A stretch of DNA of 64,000 nt from Erigeron canadensis (taxonomy: Eukaryota > Streptophyta > Magnoliopsida > Asterales > Asteraceae). Positions 39,389 through 50,581 of this stretch are shown here, in pieces. A program made the position numbers and the translations under genes. How positions within the stretch are numbered: position 1 is the first letter of the stretch; every line of letters begins with the position of its first letter. The notes beneath the pieces are model-generated. The model made no database searches. It was given only the letters and a program-made list of their open reading frames with translations, and was not told where the DNA came from. The stretch spans positions 40,034,645 to 40,098,644 of the forward strand of contig NC_057763.1 of assembly GCF_010389155.1 (NCBI RefSeq), given 5' to 3'.

Positions 39389-40318
39389 ATGATGAACAAG
39401 CTCAGGTAATACATATATATCAATAACTTGTTTTATCCATCTTAATCTTGATCTTCATTATATTATCATATCATATATTTAATAGCTAATTGTTTTGTAT
39501 ATTTATATGGCATGTAAATTAGATTGGAAGGTAAAGTAGCCCTCATCACTGGTGGTGCTAGCGGCATTGGAGAAGCAACTGCTAAGCTATTTATCGAAAA
39601 CGGAGCAAATGTTGTCATTGCGGATATTCAAGATGATTTGGCTAACCAAGTTATCGCCTCATGCGAAATATCTTCACATCCAGGTAAGATATGCTATTTT
39701 CCGTGTGACGTGAGGGACGAAAAGCAAGTAGAAGCCGCGGTAAGCCACGCCGTTACAAAATACGGAACCATCGATATACTTTTCAGCAACGCCGGGATCA
39801 TGGGTCCAATGACGACATTTTTAGATATGGATCTTGATGCATTTGATAACACAATAGCTGTTAATGTCCGTGGCGTGGCTGCAACCATCAAACACGTGGC
39901 TAGATCCATGGTTGCTAAAAAAACACGTGGTTCTATTATATGTACAGCTAGTGTGGCTGCATCGATTGGAGGAGCTGGACCTCACGCTTACACGGCATCC
40001 AAACACGCGATAATTGGGCTCATGAGGACCGCGTGTTATGAGCTAGGCGCTTATGGGATTAGAGTCAACTGTGTTTCTCCTTTTGGTGTTGGTACGCCGC
40101 TTAGCTGCACGGCTTTTAATCTTGAGCCGAGCCAAGTGGAGCAAAATTGCTGTGAATCCGGGAATTTAAAAGGGGTTGTGTTGAAGGCTAAGCATGTCGC
40201 GGAGGCAACCCTGTTTCTTGCTTCGGATGAATCGGTGTATGTGAGCGGACAGAATTTAGGAGTGGATGGAGGGTATACGGTTGTGAGCCGTAGCTACTCG
40301 GTGACTTCATCAAATTGA
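39389..40318 (+). CDS. Short-chain dehydrogenase/reductase (SDR110C-like)
   Basis: NAD(P)-dependent SDR of the secoisolariciresinol dehydrogenase/ABA2-like group; substrate unknown. Exon 1 is only 17 nt (39389-39405, MMNKL plus a split Arg) and exon 2 is 39523-40318; 270 aa. The junction restores the typical RLEGKVALITGG start of this family; there is no ATG at the beginning of the large open frame. Rossmann TGGASGIG is at 15-22. Asp 40 at the end of beta-2 suggests NAD preference. NAG is 95-97 and the catalytic set is N120, S149, Y162, K166 (YTASK). C-terminal VDGGYTVVS is typical. A TATA-like tattataaatc is at about 39222. All key residues are intact. Confidence 0.93.
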
Positions 40319-41894
40319 TCTGGATTTATTGAAATTTTTTGTAGTCCTATTTTTTTTTTTTAATGTAATTTTTCTTTTACTCTCTGATTTGTTGGAGATA
40401 CATTATTAATTGGGAGAAGTAAACGTGTGAGACAACACCATTCAACTTGGATGAAAAACTCCTCACATTTTGATTTTTTATTTCATAAAAATCAGGATCC
40501 ATCATTTATTCATTAATATTAAAATATTAACATGTGAGAGGTTTTTTATCCAACTTAAATGTGTGACAACCTCACACTCAATTTTCCCTTATTAATTAGT
40601 AGTACAACTATTGTTAAAATTAAGAAAACAAGTTAAACCAAAAAAAGTCCAATTTTAGCAAAGTTTTGGGGGCCATCTTTTACTTAAATTTCGACATGAC
40701 TTATATTTACAATAGGATCTTGATCTCCATGCTTAGAAAAAGTAAAACCGTAGAGCTTTATTGATTAAGATAAGAGAAGTGAACGTGAAACATAAATAAG
40801 TGAAGTTGTTTTGGACTAGTGGGAAAGAGCATGATATAGCATTTTTTGCAAGTTGTTCTAATATTTTATTGGCAATTTTATGAATTATAGCTATCTGACA
40901 GGGACAGGATGCAGATTTTATGCAATAAACCGTGGCATGTTTATATGAATTTGTAATATTTGGTGCATTTGATCTTATGTAAAATTTTATTTCCTTTGAT
41001 GATTTTATTTATGCGTTTTAATGCAAGTAGCTAGGAGGAAATATGTATTAAAGTTGTAAGGTTATATTATCACAACATATAAATAAGAAAAGCTTTTGTG
41101 AATTGTGATGGGTGTACTGAAATTTTATCAGATGATTTCTAATATTAAAAGGTTTGATCAAAGTGGAAGACAATAACTCCGTAAAATAATACATTATAGT
41201 AGCAATGTACGAAGTATCTAATACTGTATTTATTACGGCATACGGCATGGACACTATACCGAATACCATAGACGTTCCGGGCGTACTTGTGAACGAATTT
41301 TTTGGGTGTTTAGAGTAGAAATGACATGGACATCTTATATTTTGGCATAAATTGACATATATTGATACGGTTTTCTTTTTGAGCTACAATTGACTAGCAC
41401 TATGTCAAATTTTAGTATGATGGTATGAACACCAATCACTTTTTAGTTTTTAAAATATGGTAAGCTTGAGTTAGCCAACTATAAACATTATATAATATAA
41501 ACAAAAATTTTAACATCTAAAGTTGAAAAATGAAGATTTGACATTTAAGATGGGCCATGGTGAGTATATTGTTAGTAAATTGGGTTTAATCATGTCCCGG
41601 CACTTTATTGGGCCTGAGCTGAATAACTGCAATATCAATTGGGCCTATTTAAGCTGTGTAGTTGTGCCGGGACATCACACAGTCTCCTCATGAGTCATCA
41701 TGTCAACGTCTAACCATATATGTGGGGCCACAACTATTTTCCGGAAACATCAATATAACGTGTGTTGAAGTGTCCTTTTACATAAATACATAGTACATAC
41801 AGTTAAAACAGAACCTTTCATTTTCACTTATTAACATATCTAATTATCTATTTTCCTACCAAATTCAGAATCAGCAATCATCAGACAGACAGAG
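40319..41894. other. Intergenic; no gene seen
   Basis: AT-rich sequence. The last 200 bases probably hold the promoter and 5' leader of the membrane-protein gene. Confidence 0.4.
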
Positions 41895-44375
41895 ATGGCA
41901 AACGGGGGGTTTGGTTTAGAATACTGGCTTCAATGGCAAGTATTCGTATGCGCTCTCATCATCATCATTCCTTCTTTAGTCTTTATCAAATTCATCAAAA
42001 ACACTCCCACCACCAACTATTATCACCTATGGCTCCCTTGCTGGCGCAACCTCCATCCACGCTGGCTTTTTCTCTACAGGCTTTTCGCATTCCTTTCAAT
42101 GGCTTATTTGCTGTATCTGATCCTCGCGGCTTTTGGCCCTTTTGTTTTCTTCTTTTACACACAGTTAGTATTATTTGCCTTCCTTTAATATTTCTTTTTA
42201 TAAATTTATTTCCCTTTTAAGCTTGCCTCCTAATAATAATAATAAAAGTAATGTCTGTTATTGTAAATTTGTAGGTGGACTTTTTTACTGGTCACCATTT
42301 ATTTTGCGGTATGTTAATTTACTTGAATTACTTTTATTTTCTATATATATTGGTTTCATACATTGTCCTTGTGTGCCGTGTGTGGGTCAGCATTTGTCGG
42401 TTGTCAAAGTTTTGCGAATTATACTAATTTAATAAACTACAAATAGGGAAGTGATATGCGTACAATGCAATTTTGCTATATACATAAATCATAAGCTTTC
42501 CCCATATCCTCATCATGCCATGGGTATTGATACCGTTGTTGTTGTAATAGTCATAAGCTTTACCTAGTTATACAATGTACCATTTGTTATTTGTACATGT
42601 CCAATGTAGCCTAGTGGTTAGGCGACCTGATTTTTCACAAAAGTTTTATGAACCTCGCTTGGATCTTGGGGAAGGCAAAGAAAAGATCCTGAAACAGCCA
42701 CGGGGATATATCGGTTAGACTGCATATAACGGAACGGGGAAAACATCATCCATTTACGTACCGTTTTGTATTATGTACGGGTAAATTATGTTGTGTACTT
42801 ATCATCACCTTTACAAAAATGGCATTGGTAATGTGACCTATAACACACACACATATATACATATATGTGTCTATCTGTACTTGTGTAATAACAATACAAC
42901 ATGTGGTTTGTTTAGAAAATGTATTCGGATTCTTTTGGTGCAATGATGTTTCATTATTTTACCAAAGTTGTGTTCTTCATTGTAGCTCGGAAGTGTCATA
43001 TCTGCTCATGGCTGTTGGAAGCAATTTAGAGAGCGTTCTCTTTCTAAAATGGATTCGAGCTCTGTTGAAGTTTCCAAGATCAATGAAGAAGCCGGTTTTT
43101 GGGGTAATGCGATGCAGAACATTTATCAGGTATTTTTCGTAAGTTCAATTTCTATCACATTCATAAATTCATGATCAGAGTGGTTTGTGTTCATAGCGCT
43201 TAGGAAACAAGGTTCATTTATTGTGTCTGCGTCGTGTTTTCTTCACAAAATTTGAGCTGATTGTTAGTGTTTGGCAACAGGCTTGTGCAGGTGCTTCTTT
43301 GCTTACAGACCTTGTGTTTTGGGGCCTATTACTCCCATTTCAAACTGGTGATACCTTCAAACTTACCCTGGTTAGTCCCTGCTAATGGCTTATCATTTAC
43401 GTATGTTTGAGTTTATATTCTGTTCCCTATCCCATGTAAAACTTATATGTAATGTTCACAATGAATAAAGTTTGTATATTATGTTTTACTTGTAAATCTG
43501 TGATGCCATGATAGCTGATTGGTTGCATGCACTCCGTTAATGCTGTTTTTCTCGTCCTAGATTCTGCTCTCAACAGCTTAGTAAGTAATTCAAATTGGGA
43601 ACATCTTCATCTTAATTGGATTCCAATAGTCTTTCTTTTCTTCTTGTGCCTTCGGTATCTCTTATTACCTATTTCCATTTGGGGCTGCAGCAATTTTCTT
43701 GGCACGGGTTACGATACTTTATCTTTTGGAGCTCAGCCTATATAGTTTTCCAGTGGATTATGCATATGTGTTGCTTTTCATGGTGAGTTTCACTTCCTCC
43801 CGTCACAACAAGACATTTTTTTATTTGTAATTCATCGCTATATTGCTTATTGATTTTGGGTAATGGGTAGAACAAAAATGGTAAACTGAAGTTTTTGAGG
43901 CTATTGCAGGTGGCCTTATCCTTTCCTAGAGCTTGCTACTCCATGGGCTCCTATGTGGTACGTTTCATCCAATGTTTATATAAGCGAATATTGCTTTCTA
44001 TGTCACATAGTCTAACATACTTTCTAAAACGTCCAGGTACTTCGGTATTGCTTTATTTCACCTTCCCTGTTACGGGATATATGTATGGCTTGTTAAAACC
44101 AAAGTCTCAATGTTGTCAAAGATGTTTCCTCATACATTTATCAGGTTGATTCCCCTTATGTATTATTGTCGGGTTTAAAGATCAGTATTTCACACAAAAA
44201 AAAACTCTTAAGAACAGATAACTGAATTTCCATATACTGTTTCATTTGGTTTGTGAATGTATTGAGTTGTGGAATATAGATTCTACAAATGGTGGCATAC
44301 ATGTACAAGTCATCAGTTTCCTGAATATATTTAAACTTTCATGACAGGATGGTAGCAAATGAAAAGCAGATGTAA
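41895..44375 (+). CDS. Plant-specific multi-pass membrane protein
   Basis: Similar to the uncharacterised At1g10660/At5g62960 family; function unknown. Exons: 41895-42163, 42275-42308, 42986-43129, 43281-43370, 43515-43580, 43691-43782, 43910-43957, 44037-44144, 44348-44375; 292 aa. The family signature MANGGFGLEYWLQWQ starts it, followed by LPCWRNLHPRWLFLYRL, EAGFWGNAMQNIYQACAGAS, GCMHSVNAVFLVLDSALNSL, WPYPFLELATPWAPMWY and LFHLPCYGIY. I count about six to seven hydrophobic segments, so it is an integral membrane protein. The 3' end is uncertain: reading through the last donor gives a stop at 44178 (294 aa). A SINE-like segment lies in intron 2. Confidence 0.85.
42600..42745 (+). repeat. SINE-like segment in an intron
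   Basis: tRNA-like A box GTAGCCTAGTGGTTAGGCG with a degenerate B box, in intron 2 (42309-42985) of the membrane-protein gene. Its body (ggggaaggcaaagaaaagat...gggatatatcggttaga) differs from the other SINEs here. Confidence 0.5.
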
Positions 44376-44754
44376 GCTGTTGGCACATGATATGTAATCA
44401 AGTCATCTTCTTGTACTTTTAAATGTAAGCGTTGTTATAATTATTAAGTTACTATCATACTGTGTTTATACGTCTTTTACTTGTATAAGTGTATAGTTTC
44501 CAAAACAAATGTTAAGTTTGACACTAGCTTGTTTATTTTACTCCAAATCAGAGTAGAATGACTTGAACGATACAAGATGATTACATATCTAATGACTAAT
44601 GCAAAATTTTGTAAATAAAAAGGTTCCCTTCACAAAAAATATGTTACTTCATACACAAACCTATTAAATCACTAAGATTTGACACCTATGAAATTGATTA
44701 CAATTATACTTAGAAAAATAGAGTCATCTTACCGAATGGAAGAATACTATTTGA
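44376..44754. other. Convergent 3' UTR spacer
   Basis: Sequence between the stop of the membrane-protein gene (plus) and that of the pectinesterase gene (minus). It should hold both 3' UTRs; no gene. Confidence 0.5.
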
Positions 44755-46530
44755 TTATAACCCAAGTCTAGCTGGTACACCCATTTGAGGTAGCCAAGTT
44801 CCTCCCTGTAAGAATGTGCCGGCTGTAAAACCAAGTGCATCTTTGTCATTTGTGATGGGCTTATAGCCTGCCCATTTGACCCTACCTGCTAAATTGGAGC
44901 CCGGTCCCCTGTTTTTAAACTCCCTGAACATACACGTCATATGGTTGTTCTTCCCCTCCGGCGATTCCCATATTGTCCAACCTTCTGGTTTAATCAAATC
45001 TCCTATGTCGCACATCATTATCACCGATGTTGCCGCAGGTTTCCATGGTCGTCCTAGGTAGGTTGCAAATTGTCCTTTCACTGGAGCCAATTCCGGTGCT
45101 GCATTGATCTTGCAATTATGAAGCACCACGCCTCCTGCTTCTTCCATTTTCATTCTTCCATCTGCTGTCACCATGCTGGCTTGATTTTTATCCGGTTTTC
45201 GAACAAGTATATCCGAGTCTTGAATAAAAGCCCGGCCCACCCCAAATATAAAGTCAACAGTTCCGGAGATCAGACAATTCTTGTAAAACTGATCATGAGC
45301 ATGGTAGTACAGTGTGTCTTGGTAACCCTCAAAACTGCAATCCATCATAACAGTGTGAGGAGACTGAGATCGAAATGCAACCGCCTGGTGTCCTGCTGGC
45401 CCAATCGTGTTTCTAAACCCTATTCCCCTAGCCATGAACCGTTCTCCAAGAGCAACCACTGTTGCGGTTTGAGAGGTTCCAATTTTTGCTATAGCAAAGT
45501 TTAGCGAACCTGTGATAATGGTCTTATCTCGACCATCACCGTACATGTAGACATTGTTCATCCTTTTGTCTACGATGATTTGTCCTTCATTGTACGTACC
45601 AGCTTTGATATGGATTATAAATCTTCCTTGGTGATTATTGGGATAAGATGCCAAAGCTTGTTTAATGCTTTTAAACTTTCCGCTACCATCTTGAGCCACG
45701 ACCACATTTGGTGGGGCGTTTGGTGGAAGAGGAGGCGGTGGGGGAGTTTTGAACAGCCCTTGGCCTTTTCCTCCTTTCTTACCTCCACCTTTCTTGGCTC
45801 CAAGAAGCCTGCGGTCCATACTAGAGACCCATGATGGAAAACCATGTTTATCCATCTCATCGATCTCGTCAAGAAGCCTACGACGACCAGCGGGCGGGAG
45901 TTTTAACTCACCTAAGTCAACTCCAATATCCTTAAGGATATCGAGCACGTGATAGACAATCTTTTGTGCGTTAAAGGTTAGCTCGTTAGAGGTTTCCAAT
46001 CCTTGTTGCATGTCCTTCTTTAGTTTTTCGTCTCTGATCTCTTCCACGCATGTCGTCTGGTATGAACGTACCGCAGTCAACCAAACAAGTATAGGGTCAA
46101 TCTGTTCGGCTAACGAGACTGCATCTGTCTCGGAGACGACCTTAAGCACCTGTTGGAGCTCATCGGTAGCATATCCTATCATTTTCTCACATGTCTCAAG
46201 GTCACCATGGGACTCCTTTTTGTCATCACCCAGATCTTTCTTTTTGGCAGTGGCCTTTTCAAGGGCCTTGTGCAATTCATCCGCAGTTGCACGGATGACA
46301 GCAAGGATGTAGTCCTCATGGGTGGCAGAGGAGTTCTTGGCCACATCGGTCACCGCTTTGTTGCAAGCCTCTTTGTACTCGGTTGGTTTGCAGACGCTCT
46401 CGGCGGCTTTGGTACTCATATTAAGATTGTCATCCTCGTTTCCTTTGTTGACAATCAAGAGAACCACGCCTATAGCGCAACCGACAAACAAGACTAAGGA
46501 TACAACGATATAGATGACCTTACTAGCCAT
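44755..46530 (-). CDS. Pectinesterase with PMEI-like pro-region
   Basis: Demethylesterifies cell-wall homogalacturonan. Single exon, 591 aa, a type-I PME. A hydrophobic anchor (about 5-27) is followed by a PMEI-like pro-domain with Cys 47, 56, 114 and 161, then two candidate basic processing sites (RRRLL at 216-220, DRRLL at 239-243), a KKGGGKKGGKG stretch and a proline run (263-267). The catalytic domain has QAVAFR 382-387, GYQDTLY 402-408, GTVDFIFG 423-430 and LGRPW 492-496. The catalytic set Q382, Q404, D405, D426, R494 is intact. TADGR replaces the common TAQGR near residue 455. The overall form resembles pollen VANGUARD1-like PMEs, which is inference. It targets the wall after proteolytic release of the pro-region. 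Confidence 0.96.
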   Translation of the reverse strand: MASKVIYIVVSLVLFVGCAIGVVLLIVNKGNEDDNLNMSTKAAESVCKPTEYKEACNKAVTDVAKNSSATHEDYILAVIRATADELHKALEKATAKKKDLGDDKKESHGDLETCEKMIGYATDELQQVLKVVSETDAVSLAEQIDPILVWLTAVRSYQTTCVEEIRDEKLKKDMQQGLETSNELTFNAQKIVYHVLDILKDIGVDLGELKLPPAGRRRLLDEIDEMDKHGFPSWVSSMDRRLLGAKKGGGKKGGKGQGLFKTPPPPPLPPNAPPNVVVAQDGSGKFKSIKQALASYPNNHQGRFIIHIKAGTYNEGQIIVDKRMNNVYMYGDGRDKTIITGSLNFAIAKIGTSQTATVVALGERFMARGIGFRNTIGPAGHQAVAFRSQSPHTVMMDCSFEGYQDTLYYHAHDQFYKNCLISGTVDFIFGVGRAFIQDSDILVRKPDKNQASMVTADGRMKMEEAGGVVLHNCKINAAPELAPVKGQFATYLGRPWKPAATSVIMMCDIGDLIKPEGWTIWESPEGKNNHMTCMFREFKNRGPGSNLAGRVKWAGYKPITNDKDALGFTAGTFLQGGTWLPQMGVPARLGL

Positions 46531-46953
46531 GGTAATTATATGTGTTTCTTAATTCTCCTTGTGTCCTTGTTAAGGGAGAAATGGATTCATTTTGAGGGTG
46601 TATGCATGTATGTAGTATCAGTTAATGGTAATCCTAACATTTAGGATTTAAGATACGTGACTTGTTTTTTTCATGGTGTTGGTTTTAATCAACCATGATT
46701 CTAGTTAGTAATTTACTGTCCATTCGTTTTCTACGTACTTTTAATTTCCTGATGCAGCATGAATGGCTATTGGTAAACCTATATATATTTAGTAACTTAC
46801 ATACGAATAGGAAAAAACTGTGATTAATCTCTCTATGATACAATGTAGCATACATGTCGCAAGTCAAAACAGAAACCTCATTGACTCATTCAGTTAATCA
46901 TAAGATTTATCTCATCTCACCTAGAATATTAATCCAAATGATATTATATTAAT

Positions 46954-47245
46954 GGGATAAGTATCCTGGAATGCAACAAACTTTGGACAAATGTTTATAG
47001 TAGGAAATAACTAAAGTCTTGTGTATTGTATGTAAACAACTTTAAAAAATGTTTATTGTATGTAAGAAAACATACGTGACAACCATATAGAGGTGCCACT
47101 TGTCTGATTTTAATTGGTTGAATACATTTTTCTTACATACAATAAACATTATTTTTGAGTTGTTTATATACAATACACAAAACTTTAGTTATTTCCTACT
47201 ATAGACATTCGTCCAAAGTTTGTTACATTCCAGGATACCTATCCC
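46954..47245. mobile_element. Foldback MITE with 9-bp TSD (Mutator-like)
   Basis: Left end GGGATAAGTATCCTGGAATG and right end (minus strand) GGGATAGGTATCCTGGAATG begin an inverted repeat of roughly 115 bp per arm. Both sides are flanked by a perfect 9-bp duplication TATATTAAT (46945-46953 and 47246-47254). Nine-bp duplications and long inverted repeats point to the Mutator superfamily. 292 bp, no coding capacity. Confidence 0.9.
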
Positions 47246-47658
47246 TATATTAATTACTTGTATGTAATGCAGAAACAGACATAGAGGTATTTTGCGTTAA
47301 GGTTATCAACACTCACAACCTAAATAACATAACTAATAGTAAAAGGTTATTTTTTCTCTTTTTTATCTAAACAATCCAACCTAATTTTAATTTTCACTCA
47401 CGTTCCCAACCTCTTTTAAGCCAACTTCACTAAGATTCATGACCTATCTTAAACCGTTTTTTCACTTACATTCACAACATATCGTTTTGAATTGTGATAA
47501 GAGGCAACATGTGAGGTAGTAACCTCATGTTTTTATTTCTTTTCTTTTGGAACGGAAGTAGTAACCGATAAATCTACCGCACATGTGTTTTAGTAACTTG
47601 TACAATGTGTTCAGAAAATTGTACTGTGTGGTAGATTTATCAAAATATGTGGTACGAA

Positions 47659-48267
47659 CATAGTTACAGGATTCGCTAAACACCCCACGAATTCCCTTTT
47701 TGGTTCGACGATCCAATTCGCGATACGCTTCGCGAACCCATTCGCGAACCGAAGATAAAAAACACCGAACTAGTAGAGGGTGGTTCAACGACCCCAAATG
47801 GGTGTGGTTCAACAATTTGGACGGGAAAAAATCGTGTTTTGGAAGCACTGAGTTCAGTAAATTATGTTTGGGTTAAGTGATTTTTAATTTAACTAATAAT
47901 TAAATATTGAAGTTATCAAATAAGTATATTAAATGGATGGAAGAAAACAAAGGATGGAGTAATTTTTAAGTATTTGTTTCGTTTTATGTAGTTGGTTATA
48001 AACTTTTAAGTTTAAAGACTTGTAAATTTTATTTTTTTTTTAAGTATGGAAAATCATTTGACTTTGAAGTATTAAATATTTGAATCTATTATTGTATTTT
48101 TAGATTCAGGTTCATCGAACCGAAACGTATCAAAACGATCCGAAATGAGTCTACCCCTCCCGAATCAGATTCACAAGACCTCGCGAATTGCGATCCCGAA
48201 TCGCGAACCCGAACCGGAATGAACCGCAAACCTGAACCGGAACGAACCGCGAATCATGTGACTATGG
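47659..48267. mobile_element. Possible TIR element, CG-rich ends
   Basis: Terminal sequences CATAGTTACAGGATTCG (left) and CATAGTCACATGATTCG (right, minus strand) are near-identical inverted repeats. Inside are repeated ccgaaccgg and gaaccgcgaa words. The flanks show no clean target duplication, so the superfamily is open. Confidence 0.5.
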
Positions 48268-48523
48268 TTACAAATATCATTACCCATTACAATACATTCT
48301 ATTTAGTATTTGTTTATTTGTGTGACCAACCTTTAAACGAAGTCATGAATACAAATCGTCTAAATATCGATTTAGCCCACTTACTCTAATTATTTTTATT
48401 GATCATAGAAACTTTAAAAGCTAGACATTACTCTAGTTTTCGAAACATTTTTATAGACAATGAAGTCACAAACTCGACATGATTGTAAAATGCCATAAAA
48501 CAATGAAAAGTACTATTAAAATC

Positions 48524-48708
48524 GGGTGAGGATTCTCTCAAGTTTCTCAATTTGACTAGTCAAGTTGGATAAATCTTAACCTTTGAATTAAAATCAAGGG
48601 TCAAGATTTAAAGATTAAGTTAAAATTTTGACCTTTATTTCATCAAAGGGTTAATATTCTTTTACTTTGACCCATCAAGTTAATTTCAACTTGAGGGGAT
48701 CTCCACCC
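48524..48708. mobile_element. Short MITE with near-perfect 9-bp TSD
   Basis: Inverted ends GGGTGAGGATTCTCTCAAGTT and (minus strand) GGGTGGAGATCCCCTCAAGTT. Flanks attaaaatc (48515-48523) and attaaaacc (48709-48717) agree at 8 of 9 positions. About 185 bp, Mutator-like by the duplication length. Confidence 0.7.
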
Positions 48709-49294
48709 ATTAAAACCGTCAAACTCGTTAGAAATCCGTCGTTATTATCTCTATGTTCGGATACAAAGCACATGTCCGGCTTAACTTATTTCAGTTTACG
48801 TGTTTGGTTAATTTTGATAAATTTTGGCTTTTATGGTATATTTTAATAATTTTTCAAATTTATAACTAGATTTTTGTCTGATTTATATACGGGCAAATAT
48901 ATAACTTTGTGTTTTAAAAACATTATAAAAATTTATATTTCATTGTGATATTGATATGGATTAAATGAGACTTATCAGTTATCACATGTTAAATGACAAC
49001 GATTGTAAATACTGTTATACTACAACATATATAGTTTTAATATTTTATAAAAAAATATTATAAATAATATGATGTATTTTTTAATTAATTAAATGATGAA
49101 AATTTTGAAAAGTCTTTATAAATTGATCGCTACAAAATATAATAATTATAAGTTAATTATTTAGTGAGGTTTTTTTTTAAAGAGTAAAAACTGTAAATTA
49201 TTGATATAAAACAAAAAAAATGTAAGTTATTGAATTTTTTTTAAATGTTAATATTAGTTAGATAAATAATGACATCATCAATATATTTTTAAGA

Positions 49295-49599
49295 CTATCT
49301 CCAATGCTAAGGATGTCTTTAGGTACCTTGAGCTGCCACAATATATCCTTAAAAATCTTTACACATCTTTATAAATGTTTCAAATCTTATAATTTTATCT
49401 CCAACTATATAAACATCTTTACATATCTTTATATATCCATTTACCTCCGACTAAATACAAAAATATATAAGATAAGAACAAGTAAAACATGGCCTTAAGT
49501 AGGGCATTCACAAAAAGTTTTATAATTTTAGACAAACTTTAATGGCAAAAAATATTTAAGGACACATAAGGGTAACAAAAACATTCGCATCGGAGATAG
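49295..49599. mobile_element. MITE-like element
   Basis: Inverted ends CTATCTCCAATGC and (minus strand) CTATCTCCGATGC enclose about 305 bases with no coding capacity. Target duplication not established. Confidence 0.5.
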
Positions 49600-49989
49600 C
49601 ATTAATGCATTATGATACATCAATGGTTTTTTATGGATAAAATAAAATTTTCTATTGATATGTAGTTAAAATAAGTTCGTAAGTAAAAAAATCTATTATG
49701 TTAATAAAGAAAGCTTGTGATGACGTAAGATTTGTTAAAAGGTGTATTACTATACATCTTCTTAATTTAATTATGACATCATAATACTTTTTTATTCAAA
49801 ATTCAAGTATCATTTTTCTAAATATGTATCAAAAATATAGATTTTTATTAAATGTCCACATTAACCAGTAAGATTTTAATACCTTATTTTTTCTTTATAA
49901 TTGGCCGAAAATGACGGTGTTTTTTTCCTCCAAATAACGTTTTTGTTTTGTCAATCGAATGTGTTTTAACGTGTATGTACAACTACACA

Positions 49990-50270
49990 ATTAGCCTAGT
50001 GGTAAGGCAAGCACTTGATGACCTTAAGGTCTCATGTTCGATCCCCGCTGGCGACAAAAAATAATTCTTTTAAGGTACCTGTTACCAATAAAGCCTAGAC
50101 TCATATGTGAAGTTTAAATACGCGGGTTTGATCCTTCGGGGTGTCCAGATCATGTGGGGATTAGGATGGAGGTATTTAACCGGCATCACATGGCTCATAC
50201 AGGGTGGGTCGATGGGTATCCAATTGTGGTACCGGGTATAAGGTTCCCCCATTTACCTTTACCTTTTTAG
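49990..50270 (+). repeat. SINE, family C
   Basis: tRNA-like A box TTAGCCTAGTGGTAAGGC and B box GTTCGATCCCC separated by about 40 bases, followed by an unrelated body (gtgtccagatcatgtgggga, gggtggatcgatgggtatcc-like text) and a T/C-rich end. No clear target duplication seen. Confidence 0.65.
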
Positions 50271-50581
50271 TTTTATTTTTACATAATAATTTATCACAAC
50301 TTTTCTAACTTATTTAACGTTGTTATTACACTTTTTAATATGACAACATATTTTAAAGCTATCCGGGTATCATTCGGTTTATTTACAAAACGTCTGTCAG
50401 TTAATCCGGGTTGAAGCCGGGTTGATTAGCTAGGAAACTGTAAAAACGAAGTTTATGAAGCATAAACTAATAAACCAAACTTAAATAAGGTAAGCTAAAC
50501 AACCCGAAGGCTGAGACTATCGTTCTTAAATCTTAATAGAATTTGTGCTACGGTGGTTTGACTGCCTAGGGTTTAGGCCGC

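Larger units (their letters stand above)
46531..50581. other. Intergenic, mainly DNA-transposon and SINE insertions
   Basis: No gene seen. It holds the foldback MITE at 46954-47245, a possible TIR element at 47659-48267, a second 9-bp-TSD element at 48524-48708, a degenerate Helitron-like end at 48866, a MITE-like element at about 49295-49599 and a SINE at about 49990-50270. The last 200 bases probably contain the TRM13 promoter. Confidence 0.6.

Noticed and set aside
39524..40318. SDR gene starting at 39524
   Set aside because: The codon there is TTG, not ATG; the upstream 17-nt exon gives a proper start and family N-terminus.
45070..46497. Long plus-strand open frames opposite the pectinesterase
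   Set aside because: Shadows of a strongly coding gene on the minus strand; no domain or codon pattern.
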